Source of the DNA: Winogradskyella epiphytica
GTDB lineage: Bacteria > Bacteroidota > Bacteroidia > Flavobacteriales > Flavobacteriaceae
Direction: 5' to 3'
Length of the DNA: 64,000 bases
Assembly (NCBI RefSeq): GCF_003217215.1
Contig: NZ_QJTD01000006.1
Coordinates: 5,427-69,426 of the forward strand
Shown: piece by piece, positions 8,867 to 17,824 of the stretch
Position numbering within the stretch: position 1 is the first letter of the stretch
Layout: every line of letters starts with the position of its first letter
Notes under the pieces: generated by a model
Told to the model about the DNA's origin: nothing
The model's input: only the letters and a program-made list of their open reading frames with translations
The model's database searches: none
Made by a program: the position numbers and the translations under genes

Positions 8867-10461
8867 TATACGGGAATGAGCGTCTCTAAATCCTGTAAAC
8901 TGTTTGCCTCTTCAATTTTTTTATCTTGGCGCCATCTGAGAATACGAGGAAAACGTGTAGCATAACCACTTTTATGACGGGATGATTTAGCGATTCCTTC
9001 AAAGGCAATTTCAAATACAAGTTTTGGGGTAACACTTCGCACGGGGCCAAAACGCTCGATGGTGTTTTTTTTAATCCAAGCATCTACCTTTCTAAATTCG
9101 GCATCCGTTAAACCAGAATAGGCTTTCGCGAAGGTGACGAGTTCCTCGCCATTAGCATTCCAAAGGGCAAAGGTATAATCGGTGAAAAGATTAGAGCGTC
9201 TACCATGTCCACGCATGGCATAGGTAAGAACGGCATCTATAGTTAAAGGATCAGTTTTCCATTTCCACCAATCGCCCTTTTTCCGGCCTACTTGATAGGT
9301 CGAATCTTTTCTTTTTATCATCAAACCTTCGCTTCGCATTTCGCGGGCGCGATCTCTTTCTTTGGCCACCTCATCCCATGATTGACATTCTACGATTTCT
9401 GATAGATAAATGGGTAAATCTTTAGAGCTTAAACTGCTCATTAAATCTTTTAGAATTGCTCTTCGTTTTACAAAAGGCTGTTGTCGTAAGTCGTCACCCT
9501 TCCATTCTAAAAGATCATAGACTTTAAGAATCACCGGCGTTTTCTCTAGCAGTGCTTTACTCAAGGTTTTTCTACCAATTCGTGTTTGCAAATCTTTAAA
9601 GGTACCAATGGCCTTATCGGGAAACGGTAAAATTTCACCATCCAAAACAGTACCATTTGGAATTTCAGTCGCAAAGGGATGAAATTCAGGATACTTATCG
9701 GTTACTAATTCTTCACCACGACTCCATACAAATAAGTGATCTTCTCTGATGATGGTTTGAGAACGAATACCATCCCATTTATGTTCTATACTCCAATCTT
9801 CGATAGCCCCTAAATCTGCAGCAGCCGTTTCTAAGCCATAAGCCAAATAAAAGGGGTAGGGCTTAGATAAGAAATCTGAGGCTTTTTCTTTTAAAACTAA
9901 ATCTTCAAACGAAATGGTATTGGGATCCCATTTTCCCATTAATTTATAAGCTAGAATATCTTCATCGATGCCTGTGGTTTGCGATAAGGCACGGGTCATT
10001 AATTTCTGACTCACGCCAATTCGAAAGCCACCGGTAATTAATTTGGTAAAGACAAAACGTTCATAATAATTTAATTGGCGCCAATGATCGGTGACATAGG
10101 TCTTTTTAAAATCATCATCTTCGGCTTTAAGCGCAATCATTTCCGACAGGTATTCCGAAAGGGATTTATCGCTATGTGACTCAGTGTTTGGAATAACCAA
10201 AGCAATGGTTTCGGCGAGATCGCCAACAATATGGTAGGATTCTTCAAAAAGCCAAAGTGGAATATTAGATAATTCAGAGGCCCATTTTCTGAGTAAGGTG
10301 GTGTTGACCGGTCTTGGTGGTCGTCGGTGAGACAAAATAGCGATGGTCCATACCCGGTCTTCGTCTGAGGCATTTTCGAAAAACTTGGCCAATGCTTTTA
10401 CTTTCAACGTGGTTTTCGTTGTACTATCTAATTTTCTTATTAAATCGGCAAAGTTTCTCAT
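8866..10461 (-). CDS. ATP-dependent DNA ligase
   Basis: A 531-residue ATP-dependent ligase. An alpha-helical N-terminal domain (about 1-200) precedes the nucleotidyl transferase domain, whose adenylation lysine is K228 in EHKWDGIRSQ (motif I, KxDG). Motif III-like (LDGEILPF), motif IV-like (EGLMIKRK) and motif V-like (DWWKWK) blocks follow, and an OB-fold completes the protein. Unlike NAD-dependent LigA, this is the accessory ligase of the repair operon. Its start overlaps the end of the exonuclease gene by 4 bp, and its stop overlaps the helicase start. Confidence 0.93.
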   Translation of the reverse strand: MRNFADLIRKLDSTTKTTLKVKALAKFFENASDEDRVWTIAILSHRRPPRPVNTTLLRKWASELSNIPLWLFEESYHIVGDLAETIALVIPNTESHSDKSLSEYLSEMIALKAEDDDFKKTYVTDHWRQLNYYERFVFTKLITGGFRIGVSQKLMTRALSQTTGIDEDILAYKLMGKWDPNTISFEDLVLKEKASDFLSKPYPFYLAYGLETAAADLGAIEDWSIEHKWDGIRSQTIIREDHLFVWSRGEELVTDKYPEFHPFATEIPNGTVLDGEILPFPDKAIGTFKDLQTRIGRKTLSKALLEKTPVILKVYDLLEWKGDDLRQQPFVKRRAILKDLMSSLSSKDLPIYLSEIVECQSWDEVAKERDRAREMRSEGLMIKRKDSTYQVGRKKGDWWKWKTDPLTIDAVLTYAMRGHGRRSNLFTDYTFALWNANGEELVTFAKAYSGLTDAEFRKVDAWIKKNTIERFGPVRSVTPKLVFEIAFEGIAKSSRHKSGYATRFPRILRWRQDKKIEEANSLQDLETLIPV

Positions 10462-11483
10462 GAGGCTTTATCCACTTCTTCTTTTGTTTCGGACTCAGAT
10501 GATTCACCTTCAAATTGGGTACTTTCTGTACGTGCATCATAGCCCTGTTCTCTAAGGTATCTTGAGAATATTTCAGTATAACCGTGAGTACAAATAATTT
10601 TTTCTGCACCTGTTGCTTCTATGGCCGTTAAAAGTTCCTGCCAGTCACAGTGGTCAGACAATACAAAGCCTTTATCAACAGCTCTACGGCGTCTGGCGCC
10701 TCTAAAAGCCATCCAACCACTTGCCGATGCTGTAACATAAGGCACCATTTTGCGTATCCAGGTAGAGCCATGCGCACTTGGTGGGGCTAAAACAATATTT
10801 CCTAGAAGATCTTTTTTTGTGGTTTCTTTTGTAATACGTGTCGTTTCAGGAAAGTCCACCATTGGTCTAATGACCTCCGTCATATTTTCGATAGCGCCAT
10901 GGGTATAAATCTTTCCGATATCAGTGTTTAAATATTTTAATAAACGTTGGGCTTTCCCTAAGGAATACCCAAATAATACGGAAGTTTGGTTGTCCTCTTT
11001 ATTAGTCGCCCACCAATGATTGATGTCTTCAAATACTTTGGATTGAAGCGTCCACTTAAATGCTGGAAGTCCGAAGGTACATTCGGTAATAAAGGAGTGG
11101 CATTTAACCGCTTCGAAGGGCACAGCAACCCCATCGTCTTCTAATTTATAATCCCCAGTAAATACCCAAACTTCGCCACGATATTCCACTCTAATTTGGG
11201 AACTGCCAATAATATGACCAGCAGGATGGAGGGAAAATTTCACGTTATTGATAACAAAGGTTTCGTTATAAGCTTTACCGGTAACATTTATAGGGCCTAA
11301 ACGATGTTTTATAATAAGAACGTTGGTATGGTGAGTGATATATTTTCTATGACCATAGCGACTATGATCGGCATGACCATGAGAAATTATAGCCCGATCA
11401 ACAGGATACCAAGGGTCGAGATAGACATTGGCTTGTTCGCAAAAGATACCATTTTTGTTAAAGACTAACAATGGTTTAGTCAT
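10458..11483 (-). CDS. Ligase-associated metallo-beta-lactamase-fold exonuclease
   Basis: A 341-residue MBL/beta-CASP-type nuclease. The zinc motif H35-G-H37-A-D39-H40 (SHGHADHSRYGH) is intact. HPAGHIIGSSQ, TGDYKLEDD and CDWQEL supply the later metal-binding blocks. It matches the ligase-associated DNA damage response exonuclease family. It is the first gene of the operon; the 286-bp spacer upstream holds no other gene. The acidic C-terminal tail (ESSESETKEEVDK) overlaps the ligase start. Confidence 0.9.
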   Translation of the reverse strand: MTKPLLVFNKNGIFCEQANVYLDPWYPVDRAIISHGHADHSRYGHRKYITHHTNVLIIKHRLGPINVTGKAYNETFVINNVKFSLHPAGHIIGSSQIRVEYRGEVWVFTGDYKLEDDGVAVPFEAVKCHSFITECTFGLPAFKWTLQSKVFEDINHWWATNKEDNQTSVLFGYSLGKAQRLLKYLNTDIGKIYTHGAIENMTEVIRPMVDFPETTRITKETTKKDLLGNIVLAPPSAHGSTWIRKMVPYVTASASGWMAFRGARRRRAVDKGFVLSDHCDWQELLTAIEATGAEKIICTHGYTEIFSRYLREQGYDARTESTQFEGESSESETKEEVDKAS

Positions 11484-11770
11484 GATCTAATTTTTACTTC
11501 AATTTAGACTAAATATTTTGAAAATGAAACTGTTAATGGTTTTGGGTTAATAATTTTAGGAGAACAGCAAGGAATAGAGAGTCCGAAAATCGGAAGAGTT
11601 TTCTCTAGAGCTTTAGGATTTATTTTGTATTGGAGTTCATCCATTTTTGCTTTCGCAACTTACTGAGTACGGTATTGATTTCCACTGCGCTTTTCATCTG
11701 GGTTATTTTTAAAATTTCTTACTATTCATATATTCAGCGTTTGTATTTATTTAAAATCAGACTATAAACA

Positions 11771-12370
11771 TTGAAAACAGTTTTAAAAATATTTATTATT
11801 AGTGGATTAATTTTTCTGTGTGATCTAAGGTATTGTTATCTCAATTATCGATTTTGGACACATTATAAGACCGATAATTTCGAATCACTAATTGAATATA
11901 AAGGTAAAAACATAAAAGGCCTGAGGGGTAAACAGATTTTAATACATAAAGATTTCGAGAAAGACCTTCAAAAAATAGATGATTATGCTTCTAAAAACAA
12001 CATAAATTTAATTGTAAATCATAGTTATAGACTTGATAAGTATGCTTTAAGTGGCGCTATTGTAAAACCGGAAAAAACATCTGATCACCATGCTGGATTC
12101 GCCATTGATTTCAATATAAATGAGAATGGGATTAAATAATTTTCAAACGATTTAAAAAGAAAGAACTTCAGAAAACTGCCAAGTAATTTTCAAAATTTTA
12201 TAAACGACATTCGAAAAAATAGAGATTTGAGGTGGGGCGGAGATTTTAGAAGGGAAGACCCTGTACATATAGACCATCCTAAAAATATAAAAAGTAAAGT
12301 GAGTTGGGAGAACTATTCTAAAAATTGTTCTGAAGACTACCTTAAAAGGATTCCTATTTGGAAATTCTAG
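11771..12370 (+). pseudogene. M15-type (VanY-like) peptidase broken by one in-frame TAA
   Basis: From a TTG at 11771 the frame reads through a membrane or signal segment to SDHHAGFAIDFNI, the SxHxxGxAxD zinc-site block of M15 D-Ala-D-Ala peptidases. It stops at TAA 12137-12139, after 122 codons. Translation continues in exactly the same frame for 76 more codons to TAG at 12368-12370 and contains RWGGDFRREDPVHIDHP, which supplies the remaining zinc-ligand block. The lesion is thus a single nonsense codon with no frameshift. The product was probably a cell-wall amidase or carboxypeptidase. A recent mutation or a base-call error are the options. Confidence 0.85.
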
Positions 12371-12387
12371 AAATAAACAGGGACATA

Positions 12388-12435
12388 TAGCCAGAACGAG
12401 AATTGAACTCATTACTTCGAGGTTATAAATCCGAC
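12388..12435 (-). repeat. Degenerate copy of tRNA-Met 3' end (putative att relic)
   Basis: These 48 bp match the 3' part of the tRNA-Met gene (18465-18512) at 41 of 48 positions in the same orientation, including the unbroken 17-mer GAACGAGAATTGAACTC. Similarity stops at the anticodon arm; there is no 5' half of a tRNA here. This is the expected footprint of site-specific integration into a tRNA 3' end. It marks the far end of the region 12436-18464. Confidence 0.75.
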
Positions 12436-12922
12436 AAAAATTTACTTCATCAAAGTAAGCATTGAACTTACGAGCTGCTTCATGTTGAAATCAAATACAA
12501 TTACGTATGCACTTTTTGACTTTCTGATTAAAATAATTAAAGTATAAATCGACAACATTTGCCCAATTAATCAAAGGTTGAAATTTTAAATTTCTCAGTT
12601 CTAATTAAAACACCTCTTATTCGCTACTTTCTTTACATCCAATGAAGTATATGGTTGATTTATAAGCTATACGCATGGGAAAACCGAAAGAAAAGTAGAT
12701 TAAGTTTAAGAGAATTGGTCTACGGTTTCCGAATATTTCATTAAATTAACAGGAAAGAAATAGTCGGCACATACCAGACGCAAACCATTTCCATCATCAG
12801 GTGAAATGATGAAATTAACAAAAGTAGAATTTCACAAAGAACCATTCGACACACGATGATTTGCAAGAAAGCAACATGTCATATGCAATAGTCTTTAAGA
12901 ATTATTTATAAATCAACCTTAA
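12436..12922. other. Gene-free stretch inside the putative island
   Basis: I see no intact gene, RNA or strong hairpin. Short open stretches (for example around 12780-12870 on the plus strand) are interrupted by stops and read as decayed sequence at best. Confidence 0.5.
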
Positions 12923-13561
12923 GTGGAAGCAGGCAAAAAATCATTTTTATATAAAATCACATGGATTTCGAATATTATTAAGAACGGACTGTTTTGGCAT
13001 GGTATGCGTAACACCTTGGCCAAAATTGGACTTGATTTTATGCCATATTATTGGGAAATAGGTTCAATGGATATAAAACCGCCTCAAATTAGAGGTGATG
13101 CGTCCAAATATCAATTATCTTTCTTCGGAAAGGAGGAAATAACTTTTATTAAAAAAAATGTAATAGGAATAGCCCATAAAGATCTAATGAATGATCTTAA
13201 AAATGGCGATACCTGTTTAGGTATTAAGAATGATGGTATTATCTCAATATATTCTTTTGTAAAACATAAGAATTTTTCTTTTAGAGGAAGAGAATTTGTT
13301 ATAATGCCCTCCGAGGGTTACATACATAATACCTATACATTCGAAGATTTTAGAGGTAGAAACTTAGCGCCTTATTTACGTTATAAATGCTATGAACATT
13401 TAATAGAGAAGGGGATTGATAAGTATTACAGTATAAGTGAGTATTTTAATAAGCCTACATTAAAATACAAGAAGAAACTAGGTGTTAAGCCACAGAAGTT
13501 ATACCTAAGCGTTATTTTATTTAAAAGGTGGGTATTTAATTATACTTTAAAATCGTACTAA
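12923..13561 (+). CDS. GNAT-like acyltransferase, putative
   Basis: A 212-residue protein with a GTG start. The centre and C-terminal half look like a GNAT fold: LGIKNDGIISIYSFVKHK as strands 2-3, MPSEGYIHNTYTFEDFRGRNLAPYLRYKCYEHL as strand 4 and the acyl-CoA-binding loop and helix (FRGRNLAPYL in place of R/QxxGxG/A), and YYSISEYFNKPTLKYKKKLG as the closing strand-helix typical of N-acetyltransferases. The match is distant and the substrate unknown. It converges on the hydroxylase gene, with 26 bp between the stops, inside the tRNA-flanked region. Confidence 0.6.
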   Translation: MEAGKKSFLYKITWISNIIKNGLFWHGMRNTLAKIGLDFMPYYWEIGSMDIKPPQIRGDASKYQLSFFGKEEITFIKKNVIGIAHKDLMNDLKNGDTCLGIKNDGIISIYSFVKHKNFSFRGREFVIMPSEGYIHNTYTFEDFRGRNLAPYLRYKCYEHLIEKGIDKYYSISEYFNKPTLKYKKKLGVKPQKLYLSVILFKRWVFNYTLKSY

Positions 13562-13587
13562 TTAGCCGATTTGCCATATTACAAAAT

Positions 13588-14328
13588 TCAAAGGTGGTTA
13601 AGAGGTTTTTTCCTACTTTTATTGAGCTTTGTAACGTCTTTTAGTACTTTTTCTATACGTACTTTTTTTAATAGAAAATTAGCGATAAACCTGTTAATTT
13701 GATTTGGTAAGTAAGGCAATGGACGTAAAAGGTCGATAATTAACACCACCCTTTCTTCATTCGATTTGTTTATAACCTCATGATCCCATGTGTCATCAAA
13801 CAGTAATCCTTCTTTCTCTTTCCAATGGTAAATTTGATCTTTTAATCTAAAACTTGGAGGTGATTCCTTGGGGACCTTAATACCTAAGTGATATCTAAGA
13901 TAACCTCTATAGGGTCCGTGATGGGCTGGAATGGATTTCCCTGGCTCCAACACCGAAAAAAAAGCTTTATAAATATTGGGAACCTCCTCTAACAAAGCAC
14001 AAGTCTTTGGGCATAATTCATTAGCAAGATCTATCGTTTCTCCAGAATAATATAATAGAAACACCTTCCATTTTAAGTTTTGCTCTATTCTACCAGAAAT
14101 TGCATATATTCTTTGTTCTATTTCATGGTAAGCTGGGATATCGAAATGTTCATTAACATTTTCATATTCCGCTTTGATGGTCTGAAAACGTTCTTCTATT
14201 AGGGATAGCTCAGGAAATATTCTTTTTATATCTAAAATAACAGGTCGTTGAGGTCCGCCATCATATCGACTAATGACACTATTGCCTATTTTCATTATGT
14301 AGTTGATAGTAACTGTGCGTAAATTCAT
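13588..14328 (-). CDS. Aspartyl/asparaginyl beta-hydroxylase family (LpxO-like) dioxygenase
   Basis: A 246-residue Fe(II)/2-oxoglutarate dioxygenase-like protein. The family core is clear: HHGPYRGYLRYHLGIKVP (first iron-ligand region), GLLFDDTWDHEVINKS (FDD...H, second His) and RVVLIIDLLRP (2-oxoglutarate-binding Arg and the conserved DxxRP). Family members hydroxylate Asp/Asn residues or, as LpxO, the secondary acyl chain of lipid A. With a membrane-free sequence and a neighbouring GNAT-like gene, lipid or small-molecule hydroxylation is possible, but the substrate is not determined. Base composition is AT-rich like the rest of the island. Confidence 0.8.
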   Translation of the reverse strand: MNLRTVTINYIMKIGNSVISRYDGGPQRPVILDIKRIFPELSLIEERFQTIKAEYENVNEHFDIPAYHEIEQRIYAISGRIEQNLKWKVFLLYYSGETIDLANELCPKTCALLEEVPNIYKAFFSVLEPGKSIPAHHGPYRGYLRYHLGIKVPKESPPSFRLKDQIYHWKEKEGLLFDDTWDHEVINKSNEERVVLIIDLLRPLPYLPNQINRFIANFLLKKVRIEKVLKDVTKLNKSRKKPLNHL

Positions 14329-14715
14329 GAAAATAATGATGTGTATTTATTATAAAAGAGTTGAATAATGCTTATAGAATCATCTAATCATAAAATTTCT
14401 ATAATTAGGACACATAAACTTACTAAACCTTAAAAGTATTGTGTTGATATAGAGTAATATACGAAAATCAGTGATTCGAAGATTTAAATCTGTAGAAGAG
14501 TTTGTAAAAAAAGTAGTGTTCGCCACATAGCATGGTGATAAAAAAGAAATTAAACCGTGTATAATTCATTGCTTTGGCGAGTGTTTATTGGGAAAACTCC
14601 TTTGGAATGTTCTCGGGTTCGTAATAGTTTACTAAATTAGGTGCTTAACTAGGCAACATGTGAGCGTAGCTTACAGGCGAAGCAAACCATATACAAAAGC
14701 CTAAGCCCACGTACT
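14329..14715. other. 387-bp spacer with one inverted repeat
   Basis: No gene is seen. At 14640-14711 the arms GTGCTTAACTAGGC and GCCTAAGCCCAC form an imperfect inverted repeat around about 45 nt, ending just before the next start codon. It could be a terminator-like or recombination-site-like fold; neither is demonstrated. Confidence 0.4.
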
Positions 14716-15474
14716 ATGAAAAAAGTAAAATACACGATAAACATCATTATTATTTTCCTATCAATAAATGTTAACTCCCAAGTATTAGAGCAGATAAAAA
14801 CACAGGTTAGATATGAATTAGACTTTGGGGAACAGGTGCAAAATGATTGGATAAAAATCAAGAAATTTCTTTCAGAAAATGAAGATTGGAACAATTTCAC
14901 CAAAGAAGAGATTGAATTAATTGACAAATATGATGCTGAAGTTGTTGAAGATATGTGGGACATCCTGGGTGGAGGTTGTAGTTTTTATTGTGGTGCAGGG
15001 GAATATGAAGTAATGACGTCATCAAATTTAGCTGAGCAAAACGGAATTGGATATAGTTCGAAGAATTTGAGGGATTTTAGCTATGAAACGGCTTGGGTTG
15101 AAGGTGTGAAAGGATACGGAATAGGGGAAACTATTGAATTTGAATTTAGTGCAACTCATCCAAGATTAACCGAAATAATTATCGTTAACGGTTATGTGAA
15201 AAGTAAATCTGTGTGGAAAAATAATTCGAGAGTTAAAACTTTAAAGATGTATCTAAATAGTAAACCTTATGGAATTATTGAGTTAAAAGATGTTTACGCT
15301 GAACAATCTTTTAAAGTTGAACCAATTGGACACGCAGATAGAGAAAATGGAGAGGAATTGATTGAAAAGGGAACATTTAAAATAACATTTGAGATTTTAA
15401 ATGTTTACAAAGGAGATAAATATGACGATACAGCAATTACTGAAATATATTTTGATGGAATTGATGTGCATTAA
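14716..15474 (+). CDS. Secreted protein with NADase-type glycan-binding domain
   Basis: A 252-residue exported protein. Residues 1-21 are a signal peptide ending NVNSQ. After a charged helical region comes a segment with Cys pair GGCSFYCGAGEYEVMTSS and then a discoidin-like fold of the type named NADase-type glycan-binding domain: YETAWVEGVKGYGIGETIEFEF, IIIVNGYVKSKSVWKNNSRV, KMYLNSKPYGIIELKD, and TAITEIYFDG at the end. Such domains are usually periplasmic or surface modules that bind carbohydrate. No enzyme domain is attached here. It is a stand-alone cargo gene of the putative island. Confidence 0.75.
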   Translation: MKKVKYTINIIIIFLSINVNSQVLEQIKTQVRYELDFGEQVQNDWIKIKKFLSENEDWNNFTKEEIELIDKYDAEVVEDMWDILGGGCSFYCGAGEYEVMTSSNLAEQNGIGYSSKNLRDFSYETAWVEGVKGYGIGETIEFEFSATHPRLTEIIIVNGYVKSKSVWKNNSRVKTLKMYLNSKPYGIIELKDVYAEQSFKVEPIGHADRENGEELIEKGTFKITFEILNVYKGDKYDDTAITEIYFDGIDVH

Positions 15475-15529
15475 AAAATGCATATGCTTAACTAATAGCC
15501 GATAAAACATTGTTAAGACATAAAACTCA

Positions 15530-15823
15530 ATGAAAAAAATAATCACAATATTTTTAATAACGCCATTTCTAATTCAATCTTGTGAGAATAAAAACGGATT
15601 GGAAGACTCATTCTGGAAATATTGTGATGACTATGGAGCTGGTTATATTTCTGATGTTTTAGATTTTAGAGGGAATAAATACCTGTTGGTTAGAAACGAT
15701 ACGATTTTTGACAAAGAAGAGGTTGCTATTGCGACTATTGATAGAATAGAAGATGATTTTGGAGAAAGAAGATTATTTGTAAAGGATCAAAATGGACGAC
15801 TAGCACGGTATTGCGAAAAATAA
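15530..15823 (+). CDS. Small lipoprotein of unknown function
   Basis: A 97-residue protein with a classic lipoprotein signal: KK at the N-terminus, a hydrophobic core and FLIQSCENK with Cys18 as the likely lipidated residue. The mature part is small, acidic and rich in Arg/Asp turns. No family is recognised. It follows the glycan-binding protein by 55 bp; the spacer contains CTTAAC...GTTAAG inverted arms. Confidence 0.6.
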   Translation: MKKIITIFLITPFLIQSCENKNGLEDSFWKYCDDYGAGYISDVLDFRGNKYLLVRNDTIFDKEEVAIATIDRIEDDFGERRLFVKDQNGRLARYCEK

Positions 15824-15839
15824 GGGCTAATTATAAAAC

Positions 15840-16037
15840 GGTTTAGCCCAACTATTTTTAGCAATACTTTTCATATTTTAATCTTGCGAAAACAAAAGGA
15901 AAAATCACAAAAGATATTTTAATATTATTAGATAAAGAGAAACGATTACCGAAGTTGAAATTAATCCTCCCAAATTTTCGATCCGTGATTTATTTGCTAA
16001 CTTAGTTGCTTTACCACGAAGCACACCAACAGAGTGA
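15840..16037 (+). pseudogene. Decayed lipoprotein gene fragment
   Basis: In one frame the sequence reads LAILFIF, a TAA, then SCENKRKNHKRYFNIIR, another TAA, then RETITEVEINPPKFSIRD and onward to a TGA at 16035-16037. The hydrophobic stretch followed by SCENK is the pattern of a lipoprotein signal, here split by stops. No start codon could be fixed, so the left edge is approximate. The rest of the 267-bp spacer, up to 16090, shows nothing else. Confidence 0.4.
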
Positions 16038-16090
16038 ACTAGGGAAACATAGCATAGACCAGTGCATTAGACCTTATTAAAACCACATTT

Positions 16091-17275
16091 ATGAAAGCAA
16101 TAATAAATAGGATTAAAAATCTATCATTTTCAATTTTGTTTATTGTTGCTTTAATTGGTTGTAATTCAAAAAATAAAAACAAAGAGTCTGTTAAAAATCA
16201 TCAAAGAATAACTTCACAAAATGTCCTATCAACTGTAATTGATTCTATCAATTCAGAAATTAAGAATGGAGATTATGGATTGATTGACCGCTTTATGCTC
16301 ATTCAAAATGACGAGTTGTTAGCGGATTTTAGATATAACCAAGACTATGAAACCCTTGTTAAAAAATATGACACAACCAGTCATCAATACAATTTCAATA
16401 GTACAGATTGGCATCCCTACTACAAGCAAACTGAGTTACACAGCCTTCAGTCTGTTACTAAAAGTATGACGTCAATTCTATTAGGTATTGCGTTGGATTT
16501 GAATGCCGATTATAATGTTAGCAACAAAGCAATGCCTTTATTGACTGGTTATGATACTGACGATCTAGATAAACGAAAACAAAATATATCTATTGAAGAT
16601 TTATTGACGATGAGAAGTGGATTACAATGGAATGAAGAGACTGATCATAATGATACTACAAATGACTGCTTTTTACTTGAATCAAGCAACAACTGGATAG
16701 AATATGTATTGAGCAAGCCTATGGATACCATACCTGGAACAAAATTCGTATATAATGGTGGGGGAACGGTGCTCTTAGGTAAAATCATTAGAACCATGAC
16801 GGGCAAACGAATTGACCATTGGGCAGAAGAAAAATTATTTGAACCACTCGGCATTAAAGATTACTATTGGAAAGAAACGCCTGATGGAGAAATTGATACA
16901 GAGGGAGGTTTATATCTTAAGGCAGAATACTTAGCTAAAATAGGTGTATTGTTTTTGAACAAAGGGAAATGGAACGGTAAGCAAATCGTATCTGAGCATT
17001 GGGTCACAACATCCACAAGCCCTTTACTTAAAGACGTAAAACCTCAATGGCAAAATGTTACGGGATATGGGTATCAATGGTGGATTCCTGAATATACAGA
17101 TAATGGTAAAACCAATATTTATTCTGCCAACGGGTATGGAGGTCAGTATTTAATGATAGCACCAGAACATAATTTAATAATTGTCTTTAATGGCTGGAAT
17201 ATTAATGATGAACCTGAAAAATCAACTTATCGGGTTTTACAGGACAGAATAATCCCAGCACTTAAGAAGAACTGA
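16091..17275 (+). CDS. Serine hydrolase (beta-lactamase family, class C-like fold), lipoprotein
   Basis: A 394-residue exported serine hydrolase. Residues 1-24 are a lipoprotein signal (VALIGC, Cys24). The catalytic SxxK motif is S121-V-T-K124, the second motif is Y221-N-G, and GYGGQYLMIAPEHNLIIVFN near the C-terminus supplies the strand with the third motif region. Family members hydrolyse peptides, esters or amides in the periplasm; beta-lactam resistance should not be assumed. It is intact, unlike several of its neighbours, and is the largest gene in the tRNA-flanked region. Confidence 0.88.
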   Translation: MKAIINRIKNLSFSILFIVALIGCNSKNKNKESVKNHQRITSQNVLSTVIDSINSEIKNGDYGLIDRFMLIQNDELLADFRYNQDYETLVKKYDTTSHQYNFNSTDWHPYYKQTELHSLQSVTKSMTSILLGIALDLNADYNVSNKAMPLLTGYDTDDLDKRKQNISIEDLLTMRSGLQWNEETDHNDTTNDCFLLESSNNWIEYVLSKPMDTIPGTKFVYNGGGTVLLGKIIRTMTGKRIDHWAEEKLFEPLGIKDYYWKETPDGEIDTEGGLYLKAEYLAKIGVLFLNKGKWNGKQIVSEHWVTTSTSPLLKDVKPQWQNVTGYGYQWWIPEYTDNGKTNIYSANGYGGQYLMIAPEHNLIIVFNGWNINDEPEKSTYRVLQDRIIPALKKN

Positions 17276-17536
17276 GTTAAAAAAACAAGCAATTTTAAGC
17301 TAATCTAGAAACAAAATTCTTATCATGAGGTAAACCTGACTTTGAAAGAGAACAGGCCTGTTTTGACAACATATTAGATGCTACCTTTCAATTAAGTACC
17401 CTTTGAAGATATTTTCTTTAGATTTGAGATGAGAAAATTAAACTATTGTCTATACCCAATAGTTGTGCGGAAGCTCATAAAACCTGTAATAATTGAGAAA
17501 AACGATTTATAGACAACGGATTTTAAATATAAAAAA
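17276..17536. other. Gene-free stretch, possibly decayed coding sequence
   Basis: No complete gene is seen. On the plus strand 17396-17512 is an open run of 38 codons (VPFEDIFFRFEMRKLNY...) without a convincing start, which may be residual coding sequence. Confidence 0.35.
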
Positions 17537-17824
17537 GTGAGAATAAGATTTAAAATATTGGTTTTTATATTCTTTCTTACAATTATCGGTTGTAGCGTAG
17601 AAAACGAGCGAGAAAAATATGCGTAATTAATAATTAAAAAAGTACAGAAATTTAAATCAGATAAAAATAGATTGCCTGAAAACGTTTCCGAAATTGGACT
17701 TGGTGAACTTGAAAACAGTGAAGCTTTTTACGAGAATAAAACTGATTTAACTTATATAGTTTGGTTTGGATTAAGTCTTGGAGAAGCTAACACATATAAT
17801 TCATCAACAAAGGAATGGAGATAA
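17537..17824 (+). pseudogene. Lipoprotein gene broken by one in-frame TAA
   Basis: From GTG at 17537 the frame encodes a lipoprotein signal (VFIFFLTIIGC, Cys19) followed by SVENEREKYA. It then meets TAA at 17624-17626 and continues in the same frame for 65 codons (LIIKKVQKFKSDKNRLPENV, ..., YIVWFGLSLGEANTYNSSTK) to TAA at 17822-17824. A single GAA-to-TAA change would restore one 94-codon reading frame. The downstream part still reads as a folded-domain sequence, so the break looks recent. Function unknown. Confidence 0.65.

Noticed and set aside
6417..10609. Open frames overlapping the ligase-associated repair operon on both strands
   Set aside because: They overlap strongly supported genes in other frames and carry no recognisable motifs.
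12137..12139. Programmed recoding or selenocysteine at the M15 stop
   Set aside because: The codon is TAA, not TGA, and no downstream recoding structure was seen; a nonsense mutation or base error is simpler.
12388..12435. A second complete tRNA-Met gene
   Set aside because: Only the 3' half matches; no acceptor 5' strand or D-arm is present upstream, so it cannot fold into a tRNA.
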